Source: Verrucomicrobiia bacterium (GTDB lineage Bacteria; Verrucomicrobiota; Verrucomicrobiia; JABWAM01). Taken from it: DNA of 56,824 nt. The notes below the pieces were generated by a model. The model saw only the letters and a list, made by a program, of their open reading frames with translations, did not search any database and was not told the origin of the DNA. Positions 31,801 through 39,156 of the stretch are shown piece by piece. The position numbers and the translations under genes are program-made. How positions within the stretch are numbered: position 1 is the stretch's first letter; every line of letters starts with the position of its first letter. Location: assembly GCA_028687435.1 (NCBI GenBank), contig JAQUAF010000036.1, forward strand, positions 1 through 56,824, given 5' to 3'.

Positions 31801-32806
31801 GAGTCATCTGTACGGGCAGGGATTTTGGGGCGACAAGGGAACGGCCGGGAGCGGGGACATCCGGCAGGTGGTTTTCACCAATGCCCTGGCTGGAACCAAG
31901 ATTGCCGTTCATGGGAGGTCGAGCAACCTTTATGGAACCCTCGATAACGACGATGTGTTTCAATATCTGGGTGGAACGGCCATGGCTGTCCGGGCGGTGG
32001 ATGGAAAAACGCCGGAAGTCTATGTGACGGAAATGTCCAATCCCGCCGCGCCCCGGCAGGAAACCGTGGAGCAATACATGGGGAGGGAAATGCGTTCGCG
32101 TTACCTGAACCCGGCATGGATCAAAACCATGATGCGCGAGGGATACGCCGGCGCGCGTTTTGTGAACAAAGTGGTGGAGAATCTCTGGGGCTGGCAGGTG
32201 ACGGTTCCCGAGGCTGTGGATGGCGCCAAGTGGAACGAAATGTACGAAACCTATGTGCTGGATCGCAACGGGTTGGATATCAAGCAGATGTTCCGGGACG
32301 CCAAAAACATGGCTGCATACCAGGCTTTGGTTTCCCGTATGTTGGAGACCGTGCGCAAAGGGTACTGGAAACCGGATCAGGCGGTGGTTGAAAATCTTGC
32401 CAGGGAATTCGCCGACAGCGTGAAGGAGGCGGGTCTGGCTTGTTGCGACCATACTTGCAACAATCCGGCCCTGGCAAAGTTCACCGTGGATACGCTGGCG
32501 CCTGTTCCTGGCATGAGAAATCTGGCCCAGGATTTCACCCGGGCGTTGGAAGACATCCGGCGAATGCCTCCTCCTTCGCCGGCTGTTTCGTCCCAGACAA
32601 CTGGCATGAAAAAACAAAATGGAACCCCCTCCGCGACGGCATCGGGCGGCGTTCAGAAAGCATCCGGCAAAAAGGTGGAAGGATATGAAATGAAGGATGT
32701 CACGCCAGCCAGCGGCGGCGCTTCCGCTCCCATTCCTTATCTGTTCATTGTCGGTTTTTTGATCTTGACCGGACTGTTGCTGGCGGGATTTCACCGGCGC
32801 AATTGA
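28796..32806 (+). CDS. CobN-like chelatase with signal/anchor and C-terminal membrane helix
   Basis: A 1336-residue member of the CobN/BchH/ChlH large chelatase-subunit family. The hallmark VHVGTHGTHEWLPGK is at about residues 580-594, followed by GEGLQAKRRGMATIIDHMTP. Unlike cytoplasmic CobN it has an N-terminal hydrophobic signal (about residues 13-37) and a C-terminal membrane helix (IPYLFIVGFLILTGLLLAGF, about 1310-1329). It is therefore probably exported and membrane-bound. No ChlI/ChlD or CobS/CobT ATPase subunits are nearby. The gene set resembles the Bacteroidota hmuRSTUV haem operon, whose HmuS is CobN-like. Cobalt or iron removal from an imported tetrapyrrole is therefore plausible, with cobalamin control favouring a corrinoid. 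The start at 28796 follows GGGAG with 8-base spacing. Confidence 0.88.
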   Translation: MFRMKIKNKQVFAGFFRINLMVFWLVACKVPAVANGAGTTVGLLWGDGHSKSAVEVVRTLAGAEEQSGNPGLQQVKFISFSTQDIRRGSLEGLDQCRLALIRTMSREDIAKLKPIFNRITARGGKVFSVDAAYVEECRATGILKDEKLQAYFHNGGMDNLKNMVCYAMAKGLGISCRYDAPAGVPMAGIFDCRTGRVLQRFEEYRQLLESDPARKGLTKKPWIGIVCQRNTVLAGQDKPLKAVAAALERGGFNPLPVFHYPSEKAIEAFFFGPAGRSRVKCVIALAVKMPAKPAEVAAVLKRLDVPVIDAITLVSQSPDEWKQSTVGLDVSERTWQIALPEMSGIGQPTVVAAKERQRDPATGKFYVEEVPIEERIQMLVRRAGAWIRLREKPDCEKRVAVIYYNYPPGKNNVGASYLNVLPDSLCQLGLGLKSGGYDLGEWNGGKERLFNDIHQYARNIGKWAPAEIDRLVKEGKPALLPMEKYRRWYAELPEKLRRSIEADWGPPEKCDIMTWRDAGGKMFMVLPSVQYGKILFTPQPTRGWDQDSQKIYHNVTLAPHHQYVAFYLWLKKEFQADAVVHVGTHGTHEWLPGKEAGLSAACPPEALLQELPNIYPYIVDNVGEGLQAKRRGMATIIDHMTPPFDKAGANRELKGLSALITDYDVALEKSPPLAALKLKEIQAGAQKMGLLTDLGLKKESLDRSDVQKLEHHLKNIAERQTPFGLHTFGRAPEEKRVRSTAEAILALEKGLSEKERQKKMDEMMERIRSSGKEEMASFLAALSGRFVMPAQGNDPVRNPDSLPTGKNFYSFDPVRIPPKVVYEMGAKLARELIEEYRGRHGQYPDKLTFNLWSTETIRNEGVMESQILHLMGIRPKWDATGKVFGLEAIARRELGRPRIDVTIIPSGLYRDLFSNLMELLDKGVSLAKAQNEKDNILRSNMEKTRKMLRERGVAAETAERLASVRLFTVPSGAYGPNVASVTSVSDTWEKEEQVAGVFMMRMSHLYGQGFWGDKGTAGSGDIRQVVFTNALAGTKIAVHGRSSNLYGTLDNDDVFQYLGGTAMAVRAVDGKTPEVYVTEMSNPAAPRQETVEQYMGREMRSRYLNPAWIKTMMREGYAGARFVNKVVENLWGWQVTVPEAVDGAKWNEMYETYVLDRNGLDIKQMFRDAKNMAAYQALVSRMLETVRKGYWKPDQAVVENLAREFADSVKEAGLACCDHTCNNPALAKFTVDTLAPVPGMRNLAQDFTRALEDIRRMPPPSPAVSSQTTGMKKQNGTPSATASGGVQKASGKKVEGYEMKDVTPASGGASAPIPYLFIVGFLILTGLLLAGFHRRN

Positions 32807-32884
32807 CCATGCCGGTTTTTCCAATTTGCTTATTGTCAAATCCGCTTGACGGACTGCAAATCCGTTGTAAGGTGAATGCATGTT

Positions 32885-32907
32885 GTTTTCAGGCCGGGCC
32901 TGAAAAC
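32885..32907 (+). terminator. Strong inverted repeat after the CobN-like gene
   Basis: GTTTTCAGGCC and GGCCTGAAAAC are perfect 11-bp arms around a single base, and as RNA form a 9-bp stem with a 5-base loop. The hairpin lies 79 bp after the cobN-like stop and 20 bp before riboswitch copy 2. The following bases are moderately T-rich (TTCTTTGTTCG). It could end the first operon or be an operator. Confidence 0.5.
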
Positions 32908-32926
32908 CGTTCTTTGTTCGTGCGTT

Positions 32927-33059
32927 GCGGCGCAGGGAATCCCGTGAGAATCGGGGACGGTAGCGCCACTGTGACGGGTTACGAGTTTTCACATGCCAAC
33001 CCTTTGAGCAACTTGGGGTGAAGGCGGAAACGAGGTTTGAAACCCGAAGTCAGGATAAC
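32927..33059 (+). promoter_or_regulatory. Cobalamin riboswitch aptamer, copy 2
   Basis: The same blocks as copy 1 are present: GGGAATCCCGTGAGAATCGG, the B12 box GCCACTG, and AAGTCAGGATAAC at the end. Both changed positions lie in a variable peripheral arm, so folding should be preserved. The downstream hairpins and AGAGGAG ribosome-binding site are retained. The controlled start codon (33202) opens a 33-codon leader peptide that overlaps nrdJ. A riboswitch before an enzyme that needs B12 is unexpected, because these switches usually lower expression when B12 is abundant. Confidence 0.93.
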
Positions 33060-33209
33060 GGCCGCAATGCTCTCAATGCGGTCCGCCTTGGGGCGGATCG
33101 AAAAACCTTGTTCGCATCAAACAAGATTGGGGGATTGGTTCGTTGTCCAGGTCGCTCCTGTCCACCGGCTGGTCTCTCAGCTTTCAGAGGAGATTTCAGC
33201 CATGAGTTG
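32927..33209 (+). repeat. Direct repeat copy 2 (riboswitch plus expression platform plus start codon)
   Basis: This is the partner of 24248-24529, almost identical over 283 bp. The shared segment stops 8 bases into the coding sequence, after which the receptor reading frame is replaced by an unrelated short frame. The receptor copy continues into a Cys-rich domain, so it looks like the parental location. Confidence 0.97.
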
Positions 33210-33303
33210 TTGTTTTTTTTCGGTTTTGCATAGCGGTTTTGTCCGCGATCCGTTCGTCTTTTCCCGCGGCATTTCGCAACCTTTTGCCGGGGAGGGAAAA
33301 TGA
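33202..33303 (+). CDS. Riboswitch-controlled leader peptide (33 aa) coupled to nrdJ
   Basis: The peptide begins MSCCFFSVLHSG and ends GEGK, followed by a TGA that overlaps the nrdJ ATG as ATGA (33300-33303). The start codon and AGAGGAG ribosome-binding site are the duplicated ones of the receptor gene. No domain is recognisable. The likely function is mechanical: the riboswitch gates ribosome entry here, and translation of nrdJ depends on it by coupling. A GGAGGG stretch just before 33300 could also allow direct initiation. Confidence 0.6.
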   Translation: MSCCFFSVLHSGFVRDPFVFSRGISQPFAGEGK

Positions 33304-36023
33304 GCCCCGCCGTTCTCGATGAACCATCTGTCGCCGCCGCGCCGGAAACCGGCCGGCCGGAGGGAATCATCAATGAAAAAGGATTGCGTTTTCGCCGGAT
33401 TTTCAGCGCCGCCGACCGGCATCCTTTCGATGAAATCGAATGGGAGTTCCGCTCGGCCGAAATTACGGATGGCGGCGGAAAGGCTGTTTTCAAGCAGGAA
33501 AATGTGGAGATTCCAAAAACGTGGAGCGAACTGGCCGCGAAAATCGCCGTGTCAAAATATTTTTACGGGGATTTGGAGCGGGGAACCGATCCCAAGCGGG
33601 GAGGACGCGAAAGTTCCATCAAACAACTCATTCATCGCGTCACCCGCACCATCGCCGATTTTGGCGTTCGGGACGGGTATTTTGCCACACCGGAGGACGC
33701 CGAAGTTTTTTATCGCGAGTTGACATGGCTCTGCGTCAACCAGTATGGCGCGTTCAATTCCCCGGTCTGGTTCAATGTGGGGCTTTACAATCAGTATGAT
33801 GTCGGAAAAAACAGCGCCAGGGGCAATTTTCACTGGTCGCCTGAAAACCGCCGCGCCCAGCGGGCCCGCACCTCCTATGAATACCCGCAGTGTTCCGCCT
33901 GCTTCATCCAGAGCGTGGAGGACAACATGGAATCCATCCTCCAACTGGCTCATAGCGAGGCCATGCTTTTCAAGTTTGGCTCCGGTTCCGGCACGGATCT
34001 CACCCCCATCCGTTCCACCCGGGAGAAGTTGAGCGGCGGCGGCATTCCCTCCGGACCGCTTTCCTTTCTCCGCATTTATGACCAGATCGCCAATGTGGTG
34101 AAATCCGGCGGCAAGACCCGACGGGCTGCCAAGATGAACACCCTCAAGGACTGGCACCCGGACATCGAGGAGTTCATTCGCGCCAAGTCGGTCGAGGAAA
34201 AGAAAGCCTGGGCGTTGATCGAACAGGGATATGACGGCTCCTTCAATGGCGACGCATATGCTTCCGTGATGTTTCAGAATGAAAATCTCTCCGTCCGCCT
34301 GAGCGACAAATTCATGGAGGCGGCCGTCAACAATCGCGACTGGTGGACCCGGGCGGTAACCTCCGGCGAACCGTTGGAAAAGAAAAACGCCCGGGAATTG
34401 CTCAAGCTGATTTCCGGGGGCGCCTGGCTCTGCGGCGATCCCGGGGTGCAGTTCGACGACACCATTCATCGGTGGCATACCTGCAAAGGCACCGATCGGC
34501 AACACTCCAGCAATCCCTGCTCGGAATTCCTGTTCCTCAACGACACAGCCTGCAATCTGGCATCCCTGAATCTTGCCAGGTTCAAGCGACGGGATGGAAC
34601 TTTCGATGTCGAAAAATTCAAGGCAGCCATCCGGATTTTCATCACCGCCCAGGAAATCATCGTGGACAACGCCAGTTATCCGACCGCCCCCATTACCGTG
34701 AATTCCCATCTCTTTCGCCCCCTTGGGCTTGGATATGCCAATCTGGGTTCTTTGATCATGGGGTGCGGATATGGTTATGACAGCGACGAGGGGCGCGGAC
34801 TGGCCGGCGCCATTACCGCCATCCTGACCGGCACGGCCTATGAAGTCAGCGCCGAACTGGCTGGCTGCAGGGGGGCGTTTGAGGGGTACCATGATGCGCG
34901 GACTTTCAACGTCGACCGCCCTCTCAAGGCCGGCAACGAGGATTCCATGATCGAGGTGATCGAATTGCACCGCCGCCATGTGAAGGAAATTCATCCGAGT
35001 TGTCCGGTCTATCTGAGGGATGAAGCCCAAAAAACATGGGATCAAGCCTTGGCGCTTGGACGGATCCACGGTTATCGCAATGCCCAGGTCACCGTCCTGG
35101 CGCCCACTGGAACCATCGGCTTTTTGATGGACTGTAACACGACTGGAATCGAGCCTGACATTGCCCTGGTCAAATACAAAAGACTGGCCGGCGGCGGCAT
35201 GCTCAAGATGGTCAACACCACGGTTGCGGAGGCCCTTGCAAAGCTCGGTTACAGCCAGGCGCAGATCGACGGCATCTCCGGATACATTGACCAGAGGGAC
35301 ACCATTGAGGGCGCTCCCCATTTGAGCGAAAGTCATCTGTCCGTGTTTGACTGCGCCTTCACGCCGGCCAACGGCAGCCGCTATCTTTCCTATCAGGCGC
35401 ATATTCGGATGATGGCGGCGGTGCAACCCTTTATTTCAGGCGCGATTTCCAAGACGGTGAACATGCCCCATGAGGCCACGGTTGAGGATGTCATGAACAC
35501 TTACATTGAAGGCTGGAAGCTTGGGCTCAAAGCGGTGGCGGTTTATCGCGATGGCTCCAAACGCGCGGCGCCCTTGAGCGTCAAAAAGGATCCGGATTCC
35601 CCGGCAGAGGATTCGCCCTCGGAATTTCACCCTGTCCGGCGGCGCATGCCGGACACCCGGCAATCCCTCACCCATAAATTTGAAATTGCGGGGCATGAGG
35701 GCTACCTGACTGTGGGGCTTTTTGAGGACGGCTGTCCCGGCGAATTGTTCATCACCATGGCCAAGGAGGGCAGCACCGTGGGAGGACTGACCGACACTGT
35801 GGGAACGCTGATTTCATTGTCCCTGCAATACGGCGTCCCTCTTGAGGCGCTTGTGAAAAAGTTTGTCCATTCCCGTTTTGAACCAAGCGGAATGACCAAA
35901 AATCCAGCCATTCCCATGGCCAAGTCCATCCCGGATTATATTTTCCGGTGGCTTGCCATGAAATTTCCATTTGGGGGAGGCTCGCCGGATTTTTCCGCCG
36001 CCGGACAAAAGGAAAAAACTTGA
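33300..36023 (+). CDS. nrdJ: Class II (adenosylcobalamin-dependent) ribonucleotide reductase
   Basis: A 907-residue enzyme that reduces ribonucleotides to deoxyribonucleotides in the cytoplasm using an adenosylcobalamin radical. Supporting segments include YPQCSACFIQS with the substrate-site Cys, the GSGSGTDLTPIRS loop, NPCSEFLFLNDTACNLASLN carrying the active-site residues, and APTGTIGFLMDCNTTGIEPD. The C-terminal TSCPD-like part (ELFITMAKEGSTVGGLTDTV) is also present. Length is normal for bacterial NrdJ. The start is fixed by the ATGA overlap with the leader peptide. No class I or III reductase is seen in the window. The product requires the cofactor whose level its leader senses. Confidence 0.95.
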   Translation: MSPAVLDEPSVAAAPETGRPEGIINEKGLRFRRIFSAADRHPFDEIEWEFRSAEITDGGGKAVFKQENVEIPKTWSELAAKIAVSKYFYGDLERGTDPKRGGRESSIKQLIHRVTRTIADFGVRDGYFATPEDAEVFYRELTWLCVNQYGAFNSPVWFNVGLYNQYDVGKNSARGNFHWSPENRRAQRARTSYEYPQCSACFIQSVEDNMESILQLAHSEAMLFKFGSGSGTDLTPIRSTREKLSGGGIPSGPLSFLRIYDQIANVVKSGGKTRRAAKMNTLKDWHPDIEEFIRAKSVEEKKAWALIEQGYDGSFNGDAYASVMFQNENLSVRLSDKFMEAAVNNRDWWTRAVTSGEPLEKKNARELLKLISGGAWLCGDPGVQFDDTIHRWHTCKGTDRQHSSNPCSEFLFLNDTACNLASLNLARFKRRDGTFDVEKFKAAIRIFITAQEIIVDNASYPTAPITVNSHLFRPLGLGYANLGSLIMGCGYGYDSDEGRGLAGAITAILTGTAYEVSAELAGCRGAFEGYHDARTFNVDRPLKAGNEDSMIEVIELHRRHVKEIHPSCPVYLRDEAQKTWDQALALGRIHGYRNAQVTVLAPTGTIGFLMDCNTTGIEPDIALVKYKRLAGGGMLKMVNTTVAEALAKLGYSQAQIDGISGYIDQRDTIEGAPHLSESHLSVFDCAFTPANGSRYLSYQAHIRMMAAVQPFISGAISKTVNMPHEATVEDVMNTYIEGWKLGLKAVAVYRDGSKRAAPLSVKKDPDSPAEDSPSEFHPVRRRMPDTRQSLTHKFEIAGHEGYLTVGLFEDGCPGELFITMAKEGSTVGGLTDTVGTLISLSLQYGVPLEALVKKFVHSRFEPSGMTKNPAIPMAKSIPDYIFRWLAMKFPFGGGSPDFSAAGQKEKT

Positions 36024-36084
36024 CTGGCTTTCAGCCAGCAGGCAGCCTGATTGGATATTACGATAAAAATAAACGGTAATACTT

Positions 36085-36708
36085 ATGCTTTCATTGTTTC
36101 AAAAAGGCGGTCCCATCATGTGGCCGTTGTTGCTGACATCGCTGGTGGCGGTGACGGTTGTGTTGGAGCGCTGGCTGTTTGTCTGGCGGTTGAAGAGGGA
36201 TCGGCAACCGGAGGTGGTGGAGGCCATTTTGGAGAGGGTTGAGCGCGGGGAGATGGAGGAGGCGGCGCGGGCGGGGGAGGGCAGCCCCGATTTTGTGGCG
36301 CGCACGCTGGCTTATGGGTTGTCCCACCGGGGCAAATCGCTTTCCCATGCGATTCTTCACGCGGCGGGGCAGGAGTTGAGGCAATTCAGCCGGGGATTGC
36401 CGGTGCTCGACACCATCATCACCCTGGCGCCCCTGCTGGGATTGCTGGGAACGGTGACCGGCATGATTCGCTCCTTTGGGTTGCTGGGGGCCGAACAATT
36501 GAGCGCGCCGGTGGCGATCACCGGAGGCATTGCCGAGGCGCTGATCGCCACGGCGTTTGGCCTGGGAATCGCGATCGTGGCGTTGATCCCTTTTAACCAC
36601 TTGAACGCGCTTCTCGAACAGGCGCGGCACGAGATGCAGGACGCCGCCACGCATCTCGAGTTGCTTTGCGTCAAGCGGGATGCTTCACCCCAGGATTCCA
36701 AATCTTGA
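36085..36708 (+). CDS. exbB: ExbB biopolymer transport protein
   Basis: A 207-residue inner-membrane proton channel with three membrane segments: PIMWPLLLTSLVAVTVVLER near the N-terminus, then VLDTIITLAPLLGLLGTVTG and AITGGIAEALIATAFGLGIA. These are the classic ExbB/TolQ motifs. With ExbD and TonB downstream it powers the outer-membrane receptors of this window. It starts 61 bp after nrdJ. A 270-bp repeat-rich gap separates it from exbD, unusual for this otherwise tight operon. Confidence 0.93.
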   Translation: MLSLFQKGGPIMWPLLLTSLVAVTVVLERWLFVWRLKRDRQPEVVEAILERVERGEMEEAARAGEGSPDFVARTLAYGLSHRGKSLSHAILHAAGQELRQFSRGLPVLDTIITLAPLLGLLGTVTGMIRSFGLLGAEQLSAPVAITGGIAEALIATAFGLGIAIVALIPFNHLNALLEQARHEMQDAATHLELLCVKRDASPQDSKS

Positions 36709-36779
36709 TGTTAAGGAATTTCAATGTTTGGCGAAAAATGAATTGGAGATGGATTTTTTGACAGGATTTTTATACAAGA

Positions 36780-36965
36780 GGCGGACCTCCCCAACCCCTC
36801 CTTGTCAAGGAGGGGCTAAAATTGAGCCTCCCCTTTTCAAAGGAGGCTTGTCCCGCCGAAGTCCCTCAAAGCAGGACGAAGGAGGAATTAAGGAGGGGTG
36901 CGTCGTGCGCTTGTCTCGCCGAAGCGCTTGGGCGAAGGCGGATCGAGCAGTTGCCGGGCCTTGAG
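36780..36965. repeat. Cluster of short palindromic repeats between exbB and exbD
   Basis: The gap contains CCCCTCCTTG-T-CAAGGAGGGG (36795-36815, perfect 10-bp arms) and GCCTCC...GGAGGC (about 36826-36847). Two related motifs of the type CGCCGAAG...CGAAGG follow, once after CCC and once after CT. These look like dispersed intergenic repeat units of the kind that multiply in genomes. They might also fold as hairpins in the exbB-exbD mRNA and adjust the ratio of the two proteins. Confidence 0.6.
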
Positions 36966-36978
36966 CACGGCTTAATTT

Positions 36979-37392
36979 ATGCATATTCCATCTCCCATCG
37001 CCCGGCGCAAGGCCCGCATCGAGATCATCCCCTTGATCGACATCATGTTTTTTCTTCTGGCCACTTTTTTGATGGTTTCCCTTTCCATGGTTCAGAATTC
37101 CGGCATTCCAGTCCGCCTGCCCGCGGCCAAAACCGGCCAGACGCATGATCGGGGCGAGACGGCGTGTCTGAGTATTGCGCGCGACGGCGTGATCTACTTC
37201 AATCACGAACCCCTCTCCATGGAAACCCTGCCGGAGCGGTTGCGCACTTTCAAGGCCGCTTATGTCGACGGACGGATTGTTTTGAACAATGACCGGGATG
37301 CTTCATGGGGCAGGGCAGTCGCGATTCTTGATTGGGCGCGCGAGTGCGGCATCACCCGCGTTGTTATCCAAACCTGTCCGGAAAAACCATGA
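36979..37392 (+). CDS. exbD: ExbD biopolymer transport protein
   Basis: A 137-residue bitopic protein. The N-terminal ARIEIIPLIDIMFFLLATFL is the ExbD/TolR membrane segment with the conserved Asp that takes part in proton transfer, followed by a periplasmic domain. It overlaps tonB by 4 bp. It partners the ExbB at 36085 and passes proton-motive energy to TonB. Confidence 0.93.
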   Translation: MHIPSPIARRKARIEIIPLIDIMFFLLATFLMVSLSMVQNSGIPVRLPAAKTGQTHDRGETACLSIARDGVIYFNHEPLSMETLPERLRTFKAAYVDGRIVLNNDRDASWGRAVAILDWARECGITRVVIQTCPEKP

Positions 37393-38183
37393 AGGCGGGT
37401 TGTGTGTCAGGCACAAAGGCACTGGGGCACAAAGGCACAAGGGGCGTGCGCGCGGACGGAAGCTTTTTCAAAAAACGATCATGGGGGATCAGTTTCGGTT
37501 TCGCATGCGCGCTGCATGCGGTGTTGTTTTTTGGCATGAACCGCGCCTTGTCTCAGGCGGCCCAGTATGGCGTCCAATGGGGAGGCAATAACCTGGAGGT
37601 TGAATTGACTGCGGCGCCGGCTGCCGCCAATCAGCCGGAAGCCGGGGAATCGATTCCGGCAATGGACAAGAGATCCCCTCCCAAACCGATCGAAGCCGAA
37701 AAAGAGGCGGTCTTGTCGGCGGCGGACGATCATCCTATCGAGGAGGCGGCTGGGGGTGAAGCCCGGAAGCGATCGGATGTTTGTTCGAGGCCAAACCCGC
37801 CTGCCGCCCGTCAGACGGCGGCCTCATCGAAAACGGATGTTACGGGTGACGGCAGTTCGCCTGTTCCGGGGCGCGATGCCACCACGTTGCGCTCATCCGG
37901 CGGCGCGCAGACCCTGGCCCGGCCCGATTATCTGCGAAATCCCGCCCCGCGCTATCCGGAAGCCGCCCGCCAGAGAAGACAGGAGGGGGTGGTGCGATTG
38001 ATGGTGGATGTGGACGAGAGAGGGCATGCGGCGGATGTCCGGCTTTTTTCAAACTCCGGTTTTCCCCTGCTGGACGAAGCGGCGTTGAGAACCGTCCGGG
38101 ACTGGAAATTTCAACCCGCGCGAATCGGCGCCATGGCCATCGCCTCCCAAGTGGAAATTCCCATCCGCTTCCAACTTCGGTGA
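37389..38183 (+). CDS. tonB: TonB energy transducer
   Basis: A 264-residue protein with an N-terminal membrane helix (about residues 36-56, ISFGFACALHAVLFFG), a Pro/Lys/Glu-rich linker that spans the periplasm, and the C-terminal TonB domain. That domain has NPAPRYPEAARQRRQEGVVR and then DEAALRTVRDWKFQPAR. It contacts TonB boxes such as DEVVVTATR in the two receptors of this window. The ATG at 37389 overlaps exbD as ATGA. The first 20 codons run through a GGCACAAAGGCAC repeat present twice (37410-37422, 37426-37438), which looks like an inserted non-coding repeat. A degraded second copy of its 3' end lies at 52528-52701. Confidence 0.93.
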   Translation: MKAGCVSGTKALGHKGTRGVRADGSFFKKRSWGISFGFACALHAVLFFGMNRALSQAAQYGVQWGGNNLEVELTAAPAAANQPEAGESIPAMDKRSPPKPIEAEKEAVLSAADDHPIEEAAGGEARKRSDVCSRPNPPAARQTAASSKTDVTGDGSSPVPGRDATTLRSSGGAQTLARPDYLRNPAPRYPEAARQRRQEGVVRLMVDVDERGHAADVRLFSNSGFPLLDEAALRTVRDWKFQPARIGAMAIASQVEIPIRFQLR

Positions 38184-38313
38184 CAATCGGCCGCTTCCCG
38201 CATTCAGATTCAATACCGCTTATTATCCTTGCGAACGTATTTTTATGATCCCAATCCAGATTGGCATTTGTTCGACCGGCAGGAAAAACGCGGCGGAAGC
38301 GCGGGAACGTTGA

Positions 38314-39156
38314 ATGAGCCGGAAATTTTTCCCCAAGGACAAGGTGATTCTTATCACCGGCGCCTCTTCCGGGATTGGCCGGGCATTGGCCCTTGCCTGC
38401 GCCCGGCGCGGCGCCAAAGTGGCGTTGGCGGCCCGTTCGGCGGGTCGGTTGCGCGAACTGGAGCGCTTTATAGGCAAGGAAGGTGGATCGGCCTTGGCCA
38501 TTCCGGCCGACATTACGCGAAACGATGACGTTGTTCGCATGGTGGACGAGACGGTCAAACAGTGGGGGCGGTTGGATGGCCTGATCAACAACGCAGGATA
38601 CGGTGTTTTCGGCAAGGTCGAGCAATTGCCGCCAACGGTGATGCGGCGGAATTTCGAGACCAACTTGTTTGCCGCTATCGCCTGCGCGCAGGCCGTGCTG
38701 CCGCATCTCCGGCGGCAAGGCGGCGGCATAATCGTGAATGTGGAATCGATCGTCGCCTTGCGTTCCATGCCTTTGTGCGCCTGCTACGCCGCAACCAAAC
38801 ACGCTTTGCATGCCTTTAGCGAGGCCATGCGGGTGGAATTGGCAGCCGAACGCATCAGCGTGCTTTCCGTCTGCCCGGGGGTGATTGACACCGATTTTTT
38901 TGCGCATCGCGTCAATGCCGGAAACGAGATGTTTGGGGTTCCGCCGTGGGTGCGCCTGTCGTCCGAACGTTGCGCCGCCCGTATCGTGCGGGCCATGGAG
39001 CGCGGCCGATCGCAAGTCGTGATCACCGCTCACGCAAGGTTGATCGCGCTGTTGCAGCGTCTTTCTCCGCGAGTATTGGATTGGGGGTTGATTCGCGGGA
39101 TGTCACGTCTGTTCCCGCCGTCGAGCGTTCGCGTCGATCCAACTTTCATGATTTAG
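38314..39156 (+). CDS. Short-chain dehydrogenase/reductase
   Basis: A 280-residue NAD(P)-dependent oxidoreductase of the classical SDR family. The cofactor motif TGASSGIG is at about residues 15-22, the NNAG motif near 92-95, the catalytic Ser in VNVESIVAL near 146, and the Tyr-x-x-x-Lys in CYAATKHAL near 158-162. Residues LAARSAGRL after the second strand favour NADP(H). The C-terminal third is variable and gives no substrate clue. It stands 130 bp after tonB and about 200 bp before the hydrogenase locus, so it may be a single gene. Confidence 0.92.
   Translation: MSRKFFPKDKVILITGASSGIGRALALACARRGAKVALAARSAGRLRELERFIGKEGGSALAIPADITRNDDVVRMVDETVKQWGRLDGLINNAGYGVFGKVEQLPPTVMRRNFETNLFAAIACAQAVLPHLRRQGGGIIVNVESIVALRSMPLCACYAATKHALHAFSEAMRVELAAERISVLSVCPGVIDTDFFAHRVNAGNEMFGVPPWVRLSSERCAARIVRAMERGRSQVVITAHARLIALLQRLSPRVLDWGLIRGMSRLFPPSSVRVDPTFMI

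Noticed and set aside
30752..32992. 746-codon minus-strand frame opposite the CobN-like gene
   Set aside because: Composition is typical of antisense frames (many His, Arg, Pro) and no motifs are present; the CobN motifs are on the plus strand.
33552..35426. Minus-strand frame of 624 codons within nrdJ
   Set aside because: Antisense by-product of an unambiguous NrdJ.
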